Shown in pieces: positions 7,358-15,025 of a stretch of DNA of 15,760 bases. Each line of letters begins with the position of its first letter. Within the stretch, counting starts at the first letter, position 1. The stretch comes from JACMNW01 sp043721855. GTDB taxonomy: Bacteria; Pseudomonadota; Alphaproteobacteria; Rhodobacterales; Rhodobacteraceae. The position numbers and the translations under genes are program-made. The stretch is taken from assembly GCA_043721855.1 (NCBI GenBank), contig JAYSPY010000007.1:1-15760 (forward strand), given 5' to 3'. A model generated the notes under the pieces. It did not search any database. It worked only from the letters and a program-made list of their open reading frames with translations, and was not told where the DNA came from.

Positions 7358-8782
7358 ATGGCCGCCACATATATCACCACCGATCTTTGCATCATCGGCG
7401 CGGGCTCGGGGGGCCTGTCCATCGCGGCGGGGGCGGCGCAAATGGGCGCGCGGGTGGTGCTGGTTGAAGGCGCTGCGATGGGCGGCGATTGCCTGAATGC
7501 GGGCTGCATCCCGTCAAAGGCGCTGATCGCCGCCGCCAGCCACGCCCATGCCATGACCACGGGTGCGCCCTTTGGCATAACCCCTGTCATGCCCGAAATA
7601 GATTTCGCCGCCGTCAAAGACCATGTCACCCGCGTCATCGAAACCATCGCCCCGATGGATAGCCAAGCCCGCTTCGAAGGCTTTGGCGTGACCGTCATCC
7701 GCACCAATGGCCACTTCATTTCGCCCAGCGAATTGCAAGCAGGCGACCAGATCATCCGCGCCCGCCGCTTTATCATCGCCACCGGGTCGCGCCCGCTGAT
7801 CCCGCCGATCCCCGGTGTGGAGACCGTGCCATACCTGACCAACGAAACCATTTTCGCTTTGCGCGAAAGGCCGCGTCACCTGATCATCATCGGCGCAGGT
7901 CCAATCGGTCTGGAAATGGCGCAGGCCCACAGGCGGTTGGGTTGCGATGTGACTGTGATCGAGGGGGCAAAAGCGCTGGGCAAGGACGATCCCGAATTGG
8001 CCGCCGTTGTGCTGGCTGCGCTGAAGGCCGAGGGCGTGGTGATCATTGAAAACACGGCCGTTGCCGCGGTGTCTGGCAATGCCGGCGTTATCGCAGCCAC
8101 GCTTGCAGATGGCCGCATCATCACAGGCTCGCACCTTCTGATCGCCGCTGGCCGCAATGTGGCGCTGGATAACCTGAACCTCGATGCGGCAAACGTCGCC
8201 CATACGGCAAAGGGTGTTACTGTCGGCGCTGATCTGCGCAGTTCCAACCGCCGCATCTATGCCGTGGGTGATGCCGCTGGCGGCCTGCAATTCACCCATG
8301 TCGCGGGCTATCATGCGGGCGTGATCATCCGCTCGGTGCTGTTCGGCCTGCCATCGCGCGCCAAAACCGCGCATATCCCCTGGGTCACCTATACAGACCC
8401 CGAACTGGCCCAGGTTGGCCTGACCGAAGCCCAGGCCATCGCCGCCCATGGCCCTGGCGTCACTGTCACAAAATTCGAATTTCAACACAACGACCGCGCC
8501 CAAACCATGCGCCAAACCGCAGGCCTGATCAAAGTCATGGTCCTGAAAGGCCGCCCCATTGGCGCGTCAATCGCAGGCCCGCATGCGGGCGATCTGATCG
8601 GCCTCTGGGCGCTTGCAATCTCTGCGAACCTGAAAATGTCGGCCATCGCAGGCATGGTCGCCCCCTACCCGACGCTTGGCGAAATTTCCAAACGCGCTGC
8701 GGGAGCCTATTTTTCGCCGCAGCTATTTGCTAACCCTACAGTCAAATGGGCCGTGCGCTTGGTTCAGCGCTGGCTTCCTTAG
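7358..8782 (+). CDS. FAD-dependent pyridine nucleotide-disulfide oxidoreductase (mercuric reductase-like)
   Basis: 474 residues from ATG 7358; TTG 7352 overlapping the previous stop is an alternative, with AGAGG at 7342-7346 serving either. Domains: FAD-binding GAGSGGLS (14-21), redox-active disulfide GGDCLNAGCIPSKAL (Cys45 and Cys50), the second dinucleotide fold IIIGAGPIGLE (about 176-186), FAD contact IYAVGDAAGG (300-309) and the dimerisation domain from about 340. The lipoamide dehydrogenase catalytic His-Glu pair (HPT...E) reads PYPTLGE: Tyr437 replaces His, Glu442 is kept. Together with the lack of a C-terminal vicinal Cys pair, this points away from true Lpd and true MerA to an uncharacterised subgroup. 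It is coupled to the TVP38 gene and followed after 43 bases by a histidine kinase. Confidence 0.92.
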   Translation: MAATYITTDLCIIGAGSGGLSIAAGAAQMGARVVLVEGAAMGGDCLNAGCIPSKALIAAASHAHAMTTGAPFGITPVMPEIDFAAVKDHVTRVIETIAPMDSQARFEGFGVTVIRTNGHFISPSELQAGDQIIRARRFIIATGSRPLIPPIPGVETVPYLTNETIFALRERPRHLIIIGAGPIGLEMAQAHRRLGCDVTVIEGAKALGKDDPELAAVVLAALKAEGVVIIENTAVAAVSGNAGVIAATLADGRIITGSHLLIAAGRNVALDNLNLDAANVAHTAKGVTVGADLRSSNRRIYAVGDAAGGLQFTHVAGYHAGVIIRSVLFGLPSRAKTAHIPWVTYTDPELAQVGLTEAQAIAAHGPGVTVTKFEFQHNDRAQTMRQTAGLIKVMVLKGRPIGASIAGPHAGDLIGLWALAISANLKMSAIAGMVAPYPTLGEISKRAAGAYFSPQLFANPTVKWAVRLVQRWLP

Positions 8783-8825
8783 GAAAAACACCCACCCCCA
8801 AACCAGATGGAAGGGACAGAAAACA

Positions 8826-10241
8826 GTGAACGGCAGGCGGGGCAGGTTCTTTAACACCCTATCGGGGCGGTTTTTGTTGCTGACCGTGGCCTTTGTCATG
8901 CTGGCCGAAGTTTTGATCTTCTTCCCATCTATTGCGCGCTTTCGGGCCGATTACCTGCTGCTCCGGTTGGAAAAAGCCCAAATCGCGTCGCTTGCCCTGC
9001 TGGCCACCGATGGCATGATCATGCCGGAACTGGAGGCGGAGCTGCTGAAAAACGCCGAAGTGTTCAACGTCGTTCTGCGCCGCGATGATATTCGCCAACT
9101 GGTGCTGTCATCCCCCATGCCGCAGCCGGTGGAACTGACTTACGACCTGCGCATGGCAGGCCCGATGCAGCTGATCAGGGACGCAGTCGATGTGTTGGCC
9201 GATCCCGCAAACCACGTGATCCGGATCATCGGCCATCCGGTGCAAAATGCAGGCCAGTTGATCGAAATCACCATGGAATCCGCCCCGCTGCGCCGCGCCA
9301 TGGTAGATTACGGCCTGCGCATTCTGGCGCTATCGGCGCTGATATCCGCCGTCACTGCGGTCTTGTTGTTCCTCGCGGTGCGCAAACTGATGGTGCTGCC
9401 GATCCGCCGCGTGGTGCGCCATATGCAAGCCTATGCCGAAGCCCCCGAAGATGCCCGCCGTGTGATCGAACCCATGGGCAATGTCGAAGAATTGCGCGTG
9501 GCCGAAGAGGCGCTGCAATCCATGCAAACCCAACTGACCGGGGCCTTGCGGCAACGCGAACGGCTGGCACAGCTTGGCTCTGCCGTGGCCAAAATCAGCC
9601 ATGATCTGCGCAATATCCTGACCACCGCACAGCTGTTTGCCGACCGGATCGAAGGCAGCGCCGACCCCGCTGTCGCGCGTTCCGCCCCCAAACTGGTCAA
9701 TTCCATCAGCCGCGCTGTCAGCCTGTGCGAGGCGACGCTGGCCTTTGGCAAGGCCGAAGAACCACCCCCCACCCTGAAACGGCTGGCGCTCAAAGCGTTG
9801 GTTGATGACGTGATCGAAGGCGAGGGCTTCACCGATGCCTCGCCCGTCACCTGTCTTGTCGATATCCCCGTGACGCTCGCGGTGCACGCAGACCGCGAAC
9901 AACTTCACCGCGTTCTGGGCAACCTGATCCGCAACGCAAGACAAGCGATTGAGGCTATGAACCTACCCGGCACCATCGAAGTGTCTGCCGGCGAAGATGA
10001 CCGCGATTGGTGGATCAGGGTCGGAGATACCGGCCCCGGCCTGCCCACCCGCGCGCGCGATCACCTGTTCACCGCGTTTCAGGGCGGCACCCGCAAAGGC
10101 GGCACCGGGCTTGGCCTTGCCATCGCCTCCGAATTGGTGCGCGGCCACGGTGGCAAACTGGAACTGGCCCGGTCAGACGCGGGCGGCACCGAATTCCTGA
10201 TCCGCCTGCCCAAACAACGCGACCCGTCAGAGCCGCATTAA
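8826..10241 (+). CDS. Two-component sensor histidine kinase, orphan
   Basis: 471 residues from GTG 8826, with GGAAGGGA (8809-8816) nine bases upstream. The frame is open further upstream into the previous gene, but only this start has a site and gives a normal N-terminus. A membrane helix at about 14-34 and another at about 163-185 bracket a 125-residue periplasmic domain; a HAMP-like linker runs to about 230. H-box: AVAKISHDLRNILTT with the phosphorylated His259. ATPase: N-box NLIRNARQAIE (N370), G1 VGDTGPGLP and G2 GGTGLGLAIASELVRGHGG. All catalytic elements are present. No response regulator is adjacent, so the partner is elsewhere. It follows the reductase in the same direction and may monitor a related stress. 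Confidence 0.93.
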   Translation: MNGRRGRFFNTLSGRFLLLTVAFVMLAEVLIFFPSIARFRADYLLLRLEKAQIASLALLATDGMIMPELEAELLKNAEVFNVVLRRDDIRQLVLSSPMPQPVELTYDLRMAGPMQLIRDAVDVLADPANHVIRIIGHPVQNAGQLIEITMESAPLRRAMVDYGLRILALSALISAVTAVLLFLAVRKLMVLPIRRVVRHMQAYAEAPEDARRVIEPMGNVEELRVAEEALQSMQTQLTGALRQRERLAQLGSAVAKISHDLRNILTTAQLFADRIEGSADPAVARSAPKLVNSISRAVSLCEATLAFGKAEEPPPTLKRLALKALVDDVIEGEGFTDASPVTCLVDIPVTLAVHADREQLHRVLGNLIRNARQAIEAMNLPGTIEVSAGEDDRDWWIRVGDTGPGLPTRARDHLFTAFQGGTRKGGTGLGLAIASELVRGHGGKLELARSDAGGTEFLIRLPKQRDPSEPH

Positions 10242-10345
10242 CCCCCACACCGCGCTCCCCCGACTTTTCCCCCGCATCTTTCCCGACCAAGCCCTGCTTT
10301 CACCCTTGCAAACGCCGCCCCACCCCGCTAAATCCCCCACACCGT
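10242..10345 (+). terminator. C-rich, G-poor stretch, possible Rho-dependent terminator
   Basis: The 104 bases between the kinase stop and the tRNA are strongly biased to C with repeated C4-C5 runs and few G. No intrinsic hairpin with a T run is visible. Such C-over-G regions are typical Rho loading sites; this is inference from composition only. Confidence 0.35.
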
Positions 10346-10422
10346 GCACCCGTAGCTCAGCTGGATAGAGCATCAGACTACGAATCTGAGGGCCGGGCGT
10401 TCGAATCGCTCCGGGTGCACCA
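10346..10422 (+). tRNA. tRNA-Arg (anticodon ACG)
   Basis: 77 bases including an encoded CCA. The acceptor stem pairs GCACCCG with CGGGTGC and the discriminator is A. The D-arm contains TAGCTCAGCTGGATAGAGC. The anticodon stem TCAGA/TCTGA encloses loop CTACGAA with ACG at 10380-10382 (read as ICG after deamination by TadA). The T-arm shows GTTCGAATC. It decodes CGU/CGC/CGA. Its 3' end is a typical integrase target, and the DNA beyond looks accessory. Confidence 0.98.
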
Positions 10423-10835
10423 AATTTACAAGTTAAAGCAAATACTTATATAAGCGCCCAAGCGCAATTTTTTGCATGGTGCGACCTATCATAGCGCTGT
10501 CATAGCAAGCACGATTCGCCCTCAACAAGGCACCTCGCGCGGCAAAGAGGCAATAGTTCGGTATCTTGACTTCGTTCTACGTCCGGCGCGCTTGCCCAAC
10601 CCGAAACCGACTACTATCAACAAGCCAGACTCTCGTTATGAACGAAGGACGACCGGGGGGCAGGTCAGATAACCTAGATCTGGTTTCCGCCCGTTAGGTT
10701 AACGTTTCATTATCAGCAAACAGCAGGTGCCCCATAGCCAAGGGGCAGGTCATCGGAAATATACCACCAGACTGTGCCGTGCTGGACAGTCTTCGAAATT
10801 AACGCTGGGTTTTTGCCATTTAAGCCACCACTATG
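10423..10835. other. 413 bases between tRNA-Arg and the LssY gene, no credible gene
   Basis: The stretch begins AT-rich right after the tRNA CCA. Open frames of about 65 codons on the plus strand lack recognisable motifs, and no integrase remnant could be read. It holds several short repeats: GGGGCAGGTCA twice (10657-10667 and 10742-10752), the inverted repeat TAACCTA/TAGGTTA (10670-10676 with 10695-10701), and TGCCCC/GGGGCA (10728-10733 with 10742-10747). Confidence 0.55.
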
Positions 10836-12998
10836 TTACTGAGGCGTATAAGACTCGCGCTTTATGCCTTTCGTTTCTGTGTCGGGCACTGCCTGCATTA
10901 TTGCGGCCTTCCCGTCGGTGAAAAAAGGATCGCCCGTTAGGTTTTGCCCAAGTACCGGCTCAACAAGCTGGATACTACTCGTTGAATTGACCAGACCCGT
11001 GTTCTGCAAATCAATCGCAAGAAGATCCCGTTCGGCATCGATATTAGGATCAATCCGATGGGTCAGCCCCCACTTCAGCCCCTCGTCAAAACTCGCCGTG
11101 CCGACGAAGATCAAAAGCCCATCGGTGGTGCTAAAACCCGTTTGCCAAAACCGTGCGTGGTGTCGTTGCCGGAGGCTCTTGTCCGTGGTCTCGGCCTGGA
11201 ATCCGAAATTATGCGGTTGGCCGTTCCAGAACGCAGGCGTGACAGGTGCTGTTTCATATTCCCTGTTAAACCATATTGCGAACGCGGCGCGTGACATGGT
11301 GCCAAAGCCCGGTTTATCGGCTAGTTGCCATCCGGCTTCGCGGAACACCTTAAGAAAGGCCCTTTCGTTCTGCGCCAGAACGATGAGGCTGATAGGTTCC
11401 TGAAGGGTGCCTAAAATGCTTTCTGAATGTGTCGGCATCTGGCCCGTCGCAAAAGCTGCTTGCACAGACGCGTCCAGCTGAATCACGGCAGGGACTGTCT
11501 GCACATTGCGGGTTTGCTGATAGTCTTGGACCACGAACCACACGACGATGGCCGCGCCGGCGATCACAAGGTTACGGGCAACTTTTTGCCAGAGCTGGAA
11601 CGAGACATGATCCGCGCTCTTGCTTCTGGAGTGCAGCAATTCGGCCAGCCAAATCCCGACCAGCGCCCAAAGCGCGCCGACGAGATAGCCGTTCAGAACA
11701 TCGCTTAGGTAGTGTTCGACCAGGTAAAGGCGGCTCAATCCGATCAGGAAAATAAGGGATGCGCCCGCGAGGAAGGAAACCAGGACAGGGCCCAACCGTT
11801 CACGGATCAGGATATAGGTCAGGAATCCATAGAACGCGACGCTCACAGCACTGTGACCGCTGGGGAACGAATAGCTGCTTTCGCCATAGACGGCCAACTC
11901 TGGTCTGGGCCGGGCAAATATGTTCTTGAGAAAGGTCACCGTGAGTTGGTTGCCAATCAGGACAATCCAAAGTCCCGGCAGATAGTGCAGCCGGTGGCGA
12001 AGCCACATCAGGATGGAGACAGCGATAGCCAGGATAGCAATGACCATCCAATAGCCGAATGCAGTGACGACCGTGAAAAAGTGGACTAGCGAGGGATCCC
12101 GGACGGAAGACAACAAATTGGCGACGCGGACATCCACCTGAACGATCTGCGGGTGAGTGACAAAATCAAGCGTCGAGCTGGCATAGAGCAGCAGGAAATA
12201 TCCAAAGGCTGTTGCAATAATAGTGACCGGTAAACCGATAAATGTCTCCCGCGATAACCGATCTTCCAGAAACCGGAAAAGGGCGGGGTGACGTCCGACA
12301 AGGCTTCGAACCTCCGGATTGTGCCTGATGGCCTGCCCAACGGACCGCAAGACCGAGACGAGAAACGGCAGGGCCTTGCGCAGTTTGACCACAAGGAACC
12401 ACAGCGCCGCCAGAGCCAGCAGAACCGCCAGGGCAAACAGTCCGGCCCGCGTTGCGGTCGCACCGACCAGATCGAGGGAGGTTCCAAAAAAGTAGCCAAC
12501 GCTCAGCAGTGCGAGGGTATATGCAAGTCCCCCTATGACATTCCATACGAAAAAGCGTTTGCGGGACATGCCTGACAGACCCGCGACAACCGGAACAACC
12601 GGCCGCAAAGGGCCGAAAAAATGGCCAATGATGATACTTGGCGCACCGTATTTGACGAAGAAGCGCTTTCCGCGTGCAAGGTTTGCAACTGAGAAAATCC
12701 GTCTGCCTTCCTGAAAAAACTGTTCTCCTCTGGCTCCGATCCTGAAACTAGCCTCGGCCCCCAAAATCGTCCCTATGGCCACGAACCAGACCATATCGCC
12801 GAAATCATAGAGGCCCTGGGCCACGAGCACTCCGCCAATGAGAACGACAATCGTGCCGGGCGCAAAGACGCTGGTCAGAATCAGCGCTTCACCAAAAGCG
12901 AGCAAGCCAATCACCCAGTAGCCCCAAAGTCCCAATGACTGGAGCGAGGGAAGAAGCTGATTCAACGATTCCTGCATCGTGCCCCCAGCGAAATCCAT
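10836..12998 (-). CDS. DedA-PAP2-LssY three-domain membrane protein
   Basis: 720 residues. Residues about 20-205 are a DedA/VTT domain (FAPGTIVVLIGG, GHFFGPLRPVVPVVAGLSGM). Residues about 255-455 are a membrane PAP2 phosphatase with a full catalytic set: KNIFARPRP (K358, R365), YSFPSGHS (H382), SRLYLVEHYLSD (R423, H429, D433). After another helix (about 477-490), residues about 505-690 form a soluble LssY-type C-terminal domain (FREAGWQLAD, NFGFQAETTDKSLRQRHHAR, GTASFDEG). LssY is named from a Legionella secretion-linked locus; its function is not established. By family knowledge the first domain moves or flips phospholipids or undecaprenyl phosphate and the second removes a phosphate from a lipid pyrophosphate. 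Met8 (12977), with a G-rich site just upstream, is a plausible alternative start. It is the last gene of the ChrB-PAP2-LssY unit. Confidence 0.9.
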   Translation of the reverse strand: MDFAGGTMQESLNQLLPSLQSLGLWGYWVIGLLAFGEALILTSVFAPGTIVVLIGGVLVAQGLYDFGDMVWFVAIGTILGAEASFRIGARGEQFFQEGRRIFSVANLARGKRFFVKYGAPSIIIGHFFGPLRPVVPVVAGLSGMSRKRFFVWNVIGGLAYTLALLSVGYFFGTSLDLVGATATRAGLFALAVLLALAALWFLVVKLRKALPFLVSVLRSVGQAIRHNPEVRSLVGRHPALFRFLEDRLSRETFIGLPVTIIATAFGYFLLLYASSTLDFVTHPQIVQVDVRVANLLSSVRDPSLVHFFTVVTAFGYWMVIAILAIAVSILMWLRHRLHYLPGLWIVLIGNQLTVTFLKNIFARPRPELAVYGESSYSFPSGHSAVSVAFYGFLTYILIRERLGPVLVSFLAGASLIFLIGLSRLYLVEHYLSDVLNGYLVGALWALVGIWLAELLHSRSKSADHVSFQLWQKVARNLVIAGAAIVVWFVVQDYQQTRNVQTVPAVIQLDASVQAAFATGQMPTHSESILGTLQEPISLIVLAQNERAFLKVFREAGWQLADKPGFGTMSRAAFAIWFNREYETAPVTPAFWNGQPHNFGFQAETTDKSLRQRHHARFWQTGFSTTDGLLIFVGTASFDEGLKWGLTHRIDPNIDAERDLLAIDLQNTGLVNSTSSIQLVEPVLGQNLTGDPFFTDGKAAIMQAVPDTETKGIKRESYTPQ

Positions 12999-13028
12999 GA
13001 AGTGTCAGGACGTTGCAAGCCTGTCTTG

Positions 13029-13589
13029 TCAGAAAATGCCAGTGATAAAACGATCAAGTCGTGTGCCTCGCATATAAAGAAAGAGAACAAGAGCTGCGGC
13101 GAATGCCCCGGTCAAAGCACCTCCAAAGACATCACTGGCATAGTGGGTACCAATGTAGACGCGAGAGAAGGCTACGACCAGCGCGGCCGTGCCAAACCAG
13201 CGCGCCCGCCGCGGCATGCCGTTGACGGCAAACGTCATTGCGATGGCGAAAGCCGCTGTGGAATGATCGGATGGAAACGAGGGGTCAAGACTTGGCGCGG
13301 TCAGCAGATCTGTGACGCCAACGACATAGGGGCGGACCCGATCGACGAAAAGCAGAATGATCTGATTGAGTGCAAGGCCCAGAAGAAATGAAAGGCCCGC
13401 CCCGACCAGCACATGCCGGGTGCCTTGTCGGTCAGTCTTCGCCCACCATTGGCAGGCCACAGCGAGCACGAGCAGGGGAATGCCTGCGGCAGAAATCCAG
13501 ATCATGATGGCATCAAAAAAAGGGCTGCTTCTTGCTAGGCCGTTGATCATCTGCGTTGTTGCATGGTCGACGTTGTGCATCAGGTCCAT
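13029..13589 (-). CDS. BcrC-like PAP2 phosphatase (undecaprenyl-diphosphatase candidate)
   Basis: 186 residues with about five to six membrane segments. PAP2 motifs: LFVDRVRPY (R86-P87; the Lys usually found seven residues before the Arg is absent, as in BcrC-type enzymes), PSFPSDHS (H109) and SRVYIGTHYASDVFGG (R143, H149, D153). The PSDH form and small size suggest the BcrC group, which dephosphorylates undecaprenyl pyrophosphate at the outer face of the inner membrane for peptidoglycan carrier recycling. It starts seven bases after the ChrB-like gene and ends 30 bases before the DedA-PAP2-LssY gene, so the unit encodes two PAP2 domains. Confidence 0.9.
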   Translation of the reverse strand: MDLMHNVDHATTQMINGLARSSPFFDAIMIWISAAGIPLLVLAVACQWWAKTDRQGTRHVLVGAGLSFLLGLALNQIILLFVDRVRPYVVGVTDLLTAPSLDPSFPSDHSTAAFAIAMTFAVNGMPRRARWFGTAALVVAFSRVYIGTHYASDVFGGALTGAFAAALVLFLYMRGTRLDRFITGIF

Positions 13590-13596
13590 TCAGATT

Positions 13597-14136
13597 TCAC
13601 AGCCCCTGATTGGCGTCGAAAACGCGTTGCGCATAGTCTGCAAGTAAGGCTTCACAATGCTTCATGCGTTCAGATGCGGAAGCAGAAAGGTCTGCTTTAT
13701 AGAAATCCAGATTACTGATCTTTTCCAGCCAGTTCTGAAGCTTCTTGAGATCATTGTCCTCTTCTTCGAGTTCGGCATAAGTATATTTTTGCTTCGCGAT
13801 TTCCTTGGCAATTTCAGCCTCGAACGCATCGCATTTTCCAAGAAACTCACGGTATTGATCGTCCCGGTCAGCCTTGAATCGCGCGACAACCTTGTCTTGC
13901 TGTTTCCTGTCCAAAGACGTTGTCACCAAAAGAACCGTCTCGCCGCCCATTTCAGAAGCGTCGTTCTCCAGCATCTTCAACTGACGCATGTGCTCGTCAG
14001 TTTGTGGCAGCAAACAAACGCCGTTCTGAAGATACACAGCGCCCATACCTTTGAGCCGCCGCCACAGAGCTATGCGCTTGGCGGCGGGTTCTGGCGGAAC
14101 CTTGTAGGTCATCAGTATCCATGAAATCTTATCCAT
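13597..14136 (-). CDS. Stand-alone ChrB N-terminal domain protein
   Basis: 179 residues. The opening WILMTYKVPPEPAAKRIALW, then LKGMGAVYLQNGVCLLPQ and ETVLLVTTSLD, match the N-terminal domain of chromate-resistance protein ChrB. The middle (about 85-145) is charged and helical, rich in Glu/Lys/Asp and probably a coiled coil. The C-terminal ChrB domain is missing and no chromate transporter chrA is nearby. ChrB has been described as a chromate-responsive regulator, but the role of the N-terminal domain alone is unknown. It is first gene of the unit and has no Shine-Dalgarno site, which fits the leaderless promoter described separately. Codons are less GC-rich than in the left half of the window, which suggests transfer. 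Confidence 0.85.
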   Translation of the reverse strand: MDKISWILMTYKVPPEPAAKRIALWRRLKGMGAVYLQNGVCLLPQTDEHMRQLKMLENDASEMGGETVLLVTTSLDRKQQDKVVARFKADRDDQYREFLGKCDAFEAEIAKEIAKQKYTYAELEEEDNDLKKLQNWLEKISNLDFYKADLSASASERMKHCEALLADYAQRVFDANQGL

Positions 14137-14142
14137 GGTATC

Positions 14143-14171
14143 GGTGTAAAGTTACGGTCGTAACAAGTCAA
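14143..14171 (-). promoter_or_regulatory. Promoter with embedded palindrome upstream of the ChrB-like gene
   Basis: On the minus strand TTGACT (14171-14166) and TACACC (14148-14143) are 17 bases apart. The spacer holds the dyad GTTACG-2-CGTAAC (14151-14164), perfect in both 6-bp arms, as expected of a repressor operator blocking RNA polymerase. The -10 box matches consensus at only three positions. Transcription starting about seven bases past it would begin at the A of the start codon. Confidence 0.5.
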
Positions 14172-14246
14172 TATTAGGCGTGTGACTGCACTCCAAGCCT
14201 GGTTGGGCCCGGACTGAACTCGGCTAGCGATCACAGACCACGCTAA

Positions 14247-14420
14247 AGCAAAATCGAAATCTATGGGAAGATCAACCTGCGGAAGCTGCTGCCCTCAAAA
14301 GCCATCCCCATGATCAGTTCATGGATTTTCCAGGACTTCGATGTCTATGACAGGGATGTGCCGACCCGCGAGAGCCCGGCTGACGAGCCAATCCTCCCCT
14401 TCAAAAAAAGGACTCACTGA
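14247..14420 (+). pseudogene. 5'-truncated gene fragment, unrecognised
   Basis: After an in-frame TAA at 14244, 57 codons are open to a TGA at 14418. Codon choice (ATC, CTG, CGG, CCC, GAC) is like that of real genes here, and the peptide reads YGKINLRKLLP, then MISSWIFQDFDVYDRDVP, then ESPADEPILPFKKRTH. The only in-frame ATG is at 14310, without a ribosome-binding site, and would give 36 residues. It may be the tail of a gene cut by rearrangement, or a small intact gene; I do not recognise it. Confidence 0.35.
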
Positions 14421-14588
14421 GAAAGGCACCCCGCGTAGAAAGCAGATCCTGTCGCCCCCGACACAAATTATAAGATTAATCCCGTTTTTGGGCGGAAGCA
14501 GCTGGACTGCTATGCGTAGAAACGATTGGGAAGACCAGGCGACCAGAGCTGCGGCACGGAAAGAATTTTATTCGATTCTGAGTCTAAA

Positions 14589-14755
14589 TTAATCCTCGGG
14601 CAACACCATTAAATAGGCAAGAATCAACTCAATTTTTATTATTCCACGATTCTCAAGAACTTCCATCGCACGCACAGCGAGATCTGCATTGCCGACAATA
14701 GCTGTTCCATCCCGGATGATCACATAGACCCTCGGCAATCCGCGTTTTTCATGGC
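14589..14755 (-). pseudogene. C-terminal gene fragment, unrecognised
   Basis: The last 50 or so codons on the minus strand look protein-like: LPRVYVIIRDGTAIVGNADL, then AVRAMEVLENRGIIKIELIL, ending in LPED. Upstream the frame continues only into the IS5 remnant, where it reads a wrong frame of the transposase, so the true N-terminus has been lost, probably at the IS junction. Base composition is more AT-rich than in the flanking IS. No family recognised. Confidence 0.3.
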
Positions 14756-14841
14756 AAGATCGGTTCTGAGGGACATCAGGAATGGGGTGCGCGCATGCTG
14801 ATCCATCTTCACAAGCAGGCAACGACGACGCCGATGTGGGC

Positions 14842-14889
14842 GTTCGTCGGGAAAACTGTCCCCCGGACAGTTTTCTGATCCTCCTCACT
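14842..14889 (-). repeat. Palindromic insert 4 in the IS5 remnant
   Basis: 48 bases stand where six (Met-Lys of FGMKAHIGV) are expected, a net gain of 42, in frame. The hairpin GAAAACTGTCC / GGACAGTTTTC (14851-14861 and 14865-14875) is perfect over 11 bp with a 3-base loop. It has no stop codon and would add KTVRGTVFP-type residues. Core TGAG plus 40 bases (14887-14844) aligns ungapped with insert 1. Confidence 0.75.
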
Positions 14890-14982
14890 CCCGAAATACC
14901 AGTCGTTGCCCGTCTTGGTGGACGACATTTCGGGGTCGCGCGCCTTGGCCTTGTTCTTGGTGGAGGACGGCGCGTCGATGAT

Positions 14983-15025
14983 CTTGCGCAGGCTTCACTC
15001 GGACCGATGGCGTTCGCCTGCTCAC
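14983..15025 (-). repeat. Palindromic insert 3 in the IS5 remnant
   Basis: 43 bases stand where six (Ala-Thr of LVDATIID) are expected, a net gain of 37, which shifts the frame. The outer stem is GCAGGC (15021-15016) with GCCTGC (14993-14988); an imperfect inner hairpin lies between. It begins with TGAG like inserts 1 and 4 but otherwise differs. Confidence 0.65.

Larger units (their letters stand above)
14137..14826. other. 690-base region of gene remnants between ChrB-like gene and IS5 remnant
   Basis: Beyond the promoter, two stretches look coding but lack intact starts (listed separately). A plus-strand frame open from 14341 to 14592 reads out of frame with the first remnant; its last 25 or so codons (AMRRNDWEDQATRAAARKEF) could be another remnant. 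The stop codons of that frame and of the minus-strand remnant share the same TTAA at 14589-14592. I recognise no family. Confidence 0.5.

Noticed and set aside
7514..8515. Minus-strand open frame of 333 codons opposite the reductase
   Set aside because: Shadow frame; the plus strand has complete flavoprotein motifs.
7358..8782. True mercuric reductase (merA)
   Set aside because: No N-terminal heavy-metal domain, no C-terminal Cys pair, and no mer genes nearby.
10423..10835. Integrase remnant or att repeat beside the tRNA
   Set aside because: No recombinase motifs in any frame I read, and the tRNA 3' sequence is not repeated in the window.
10472..10921. Two small plus-strand open frames after the tRNA
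   Set aside because: No ribosome-binding sites, no family motifs; the second runs into the antisense of the LssY gene.
13597..14136. Complete chromate-resistance system
   Set aside because: Only the ChrB N-terminal domain is present; no chrA transporter or ChrB C-terminal domain is seen.
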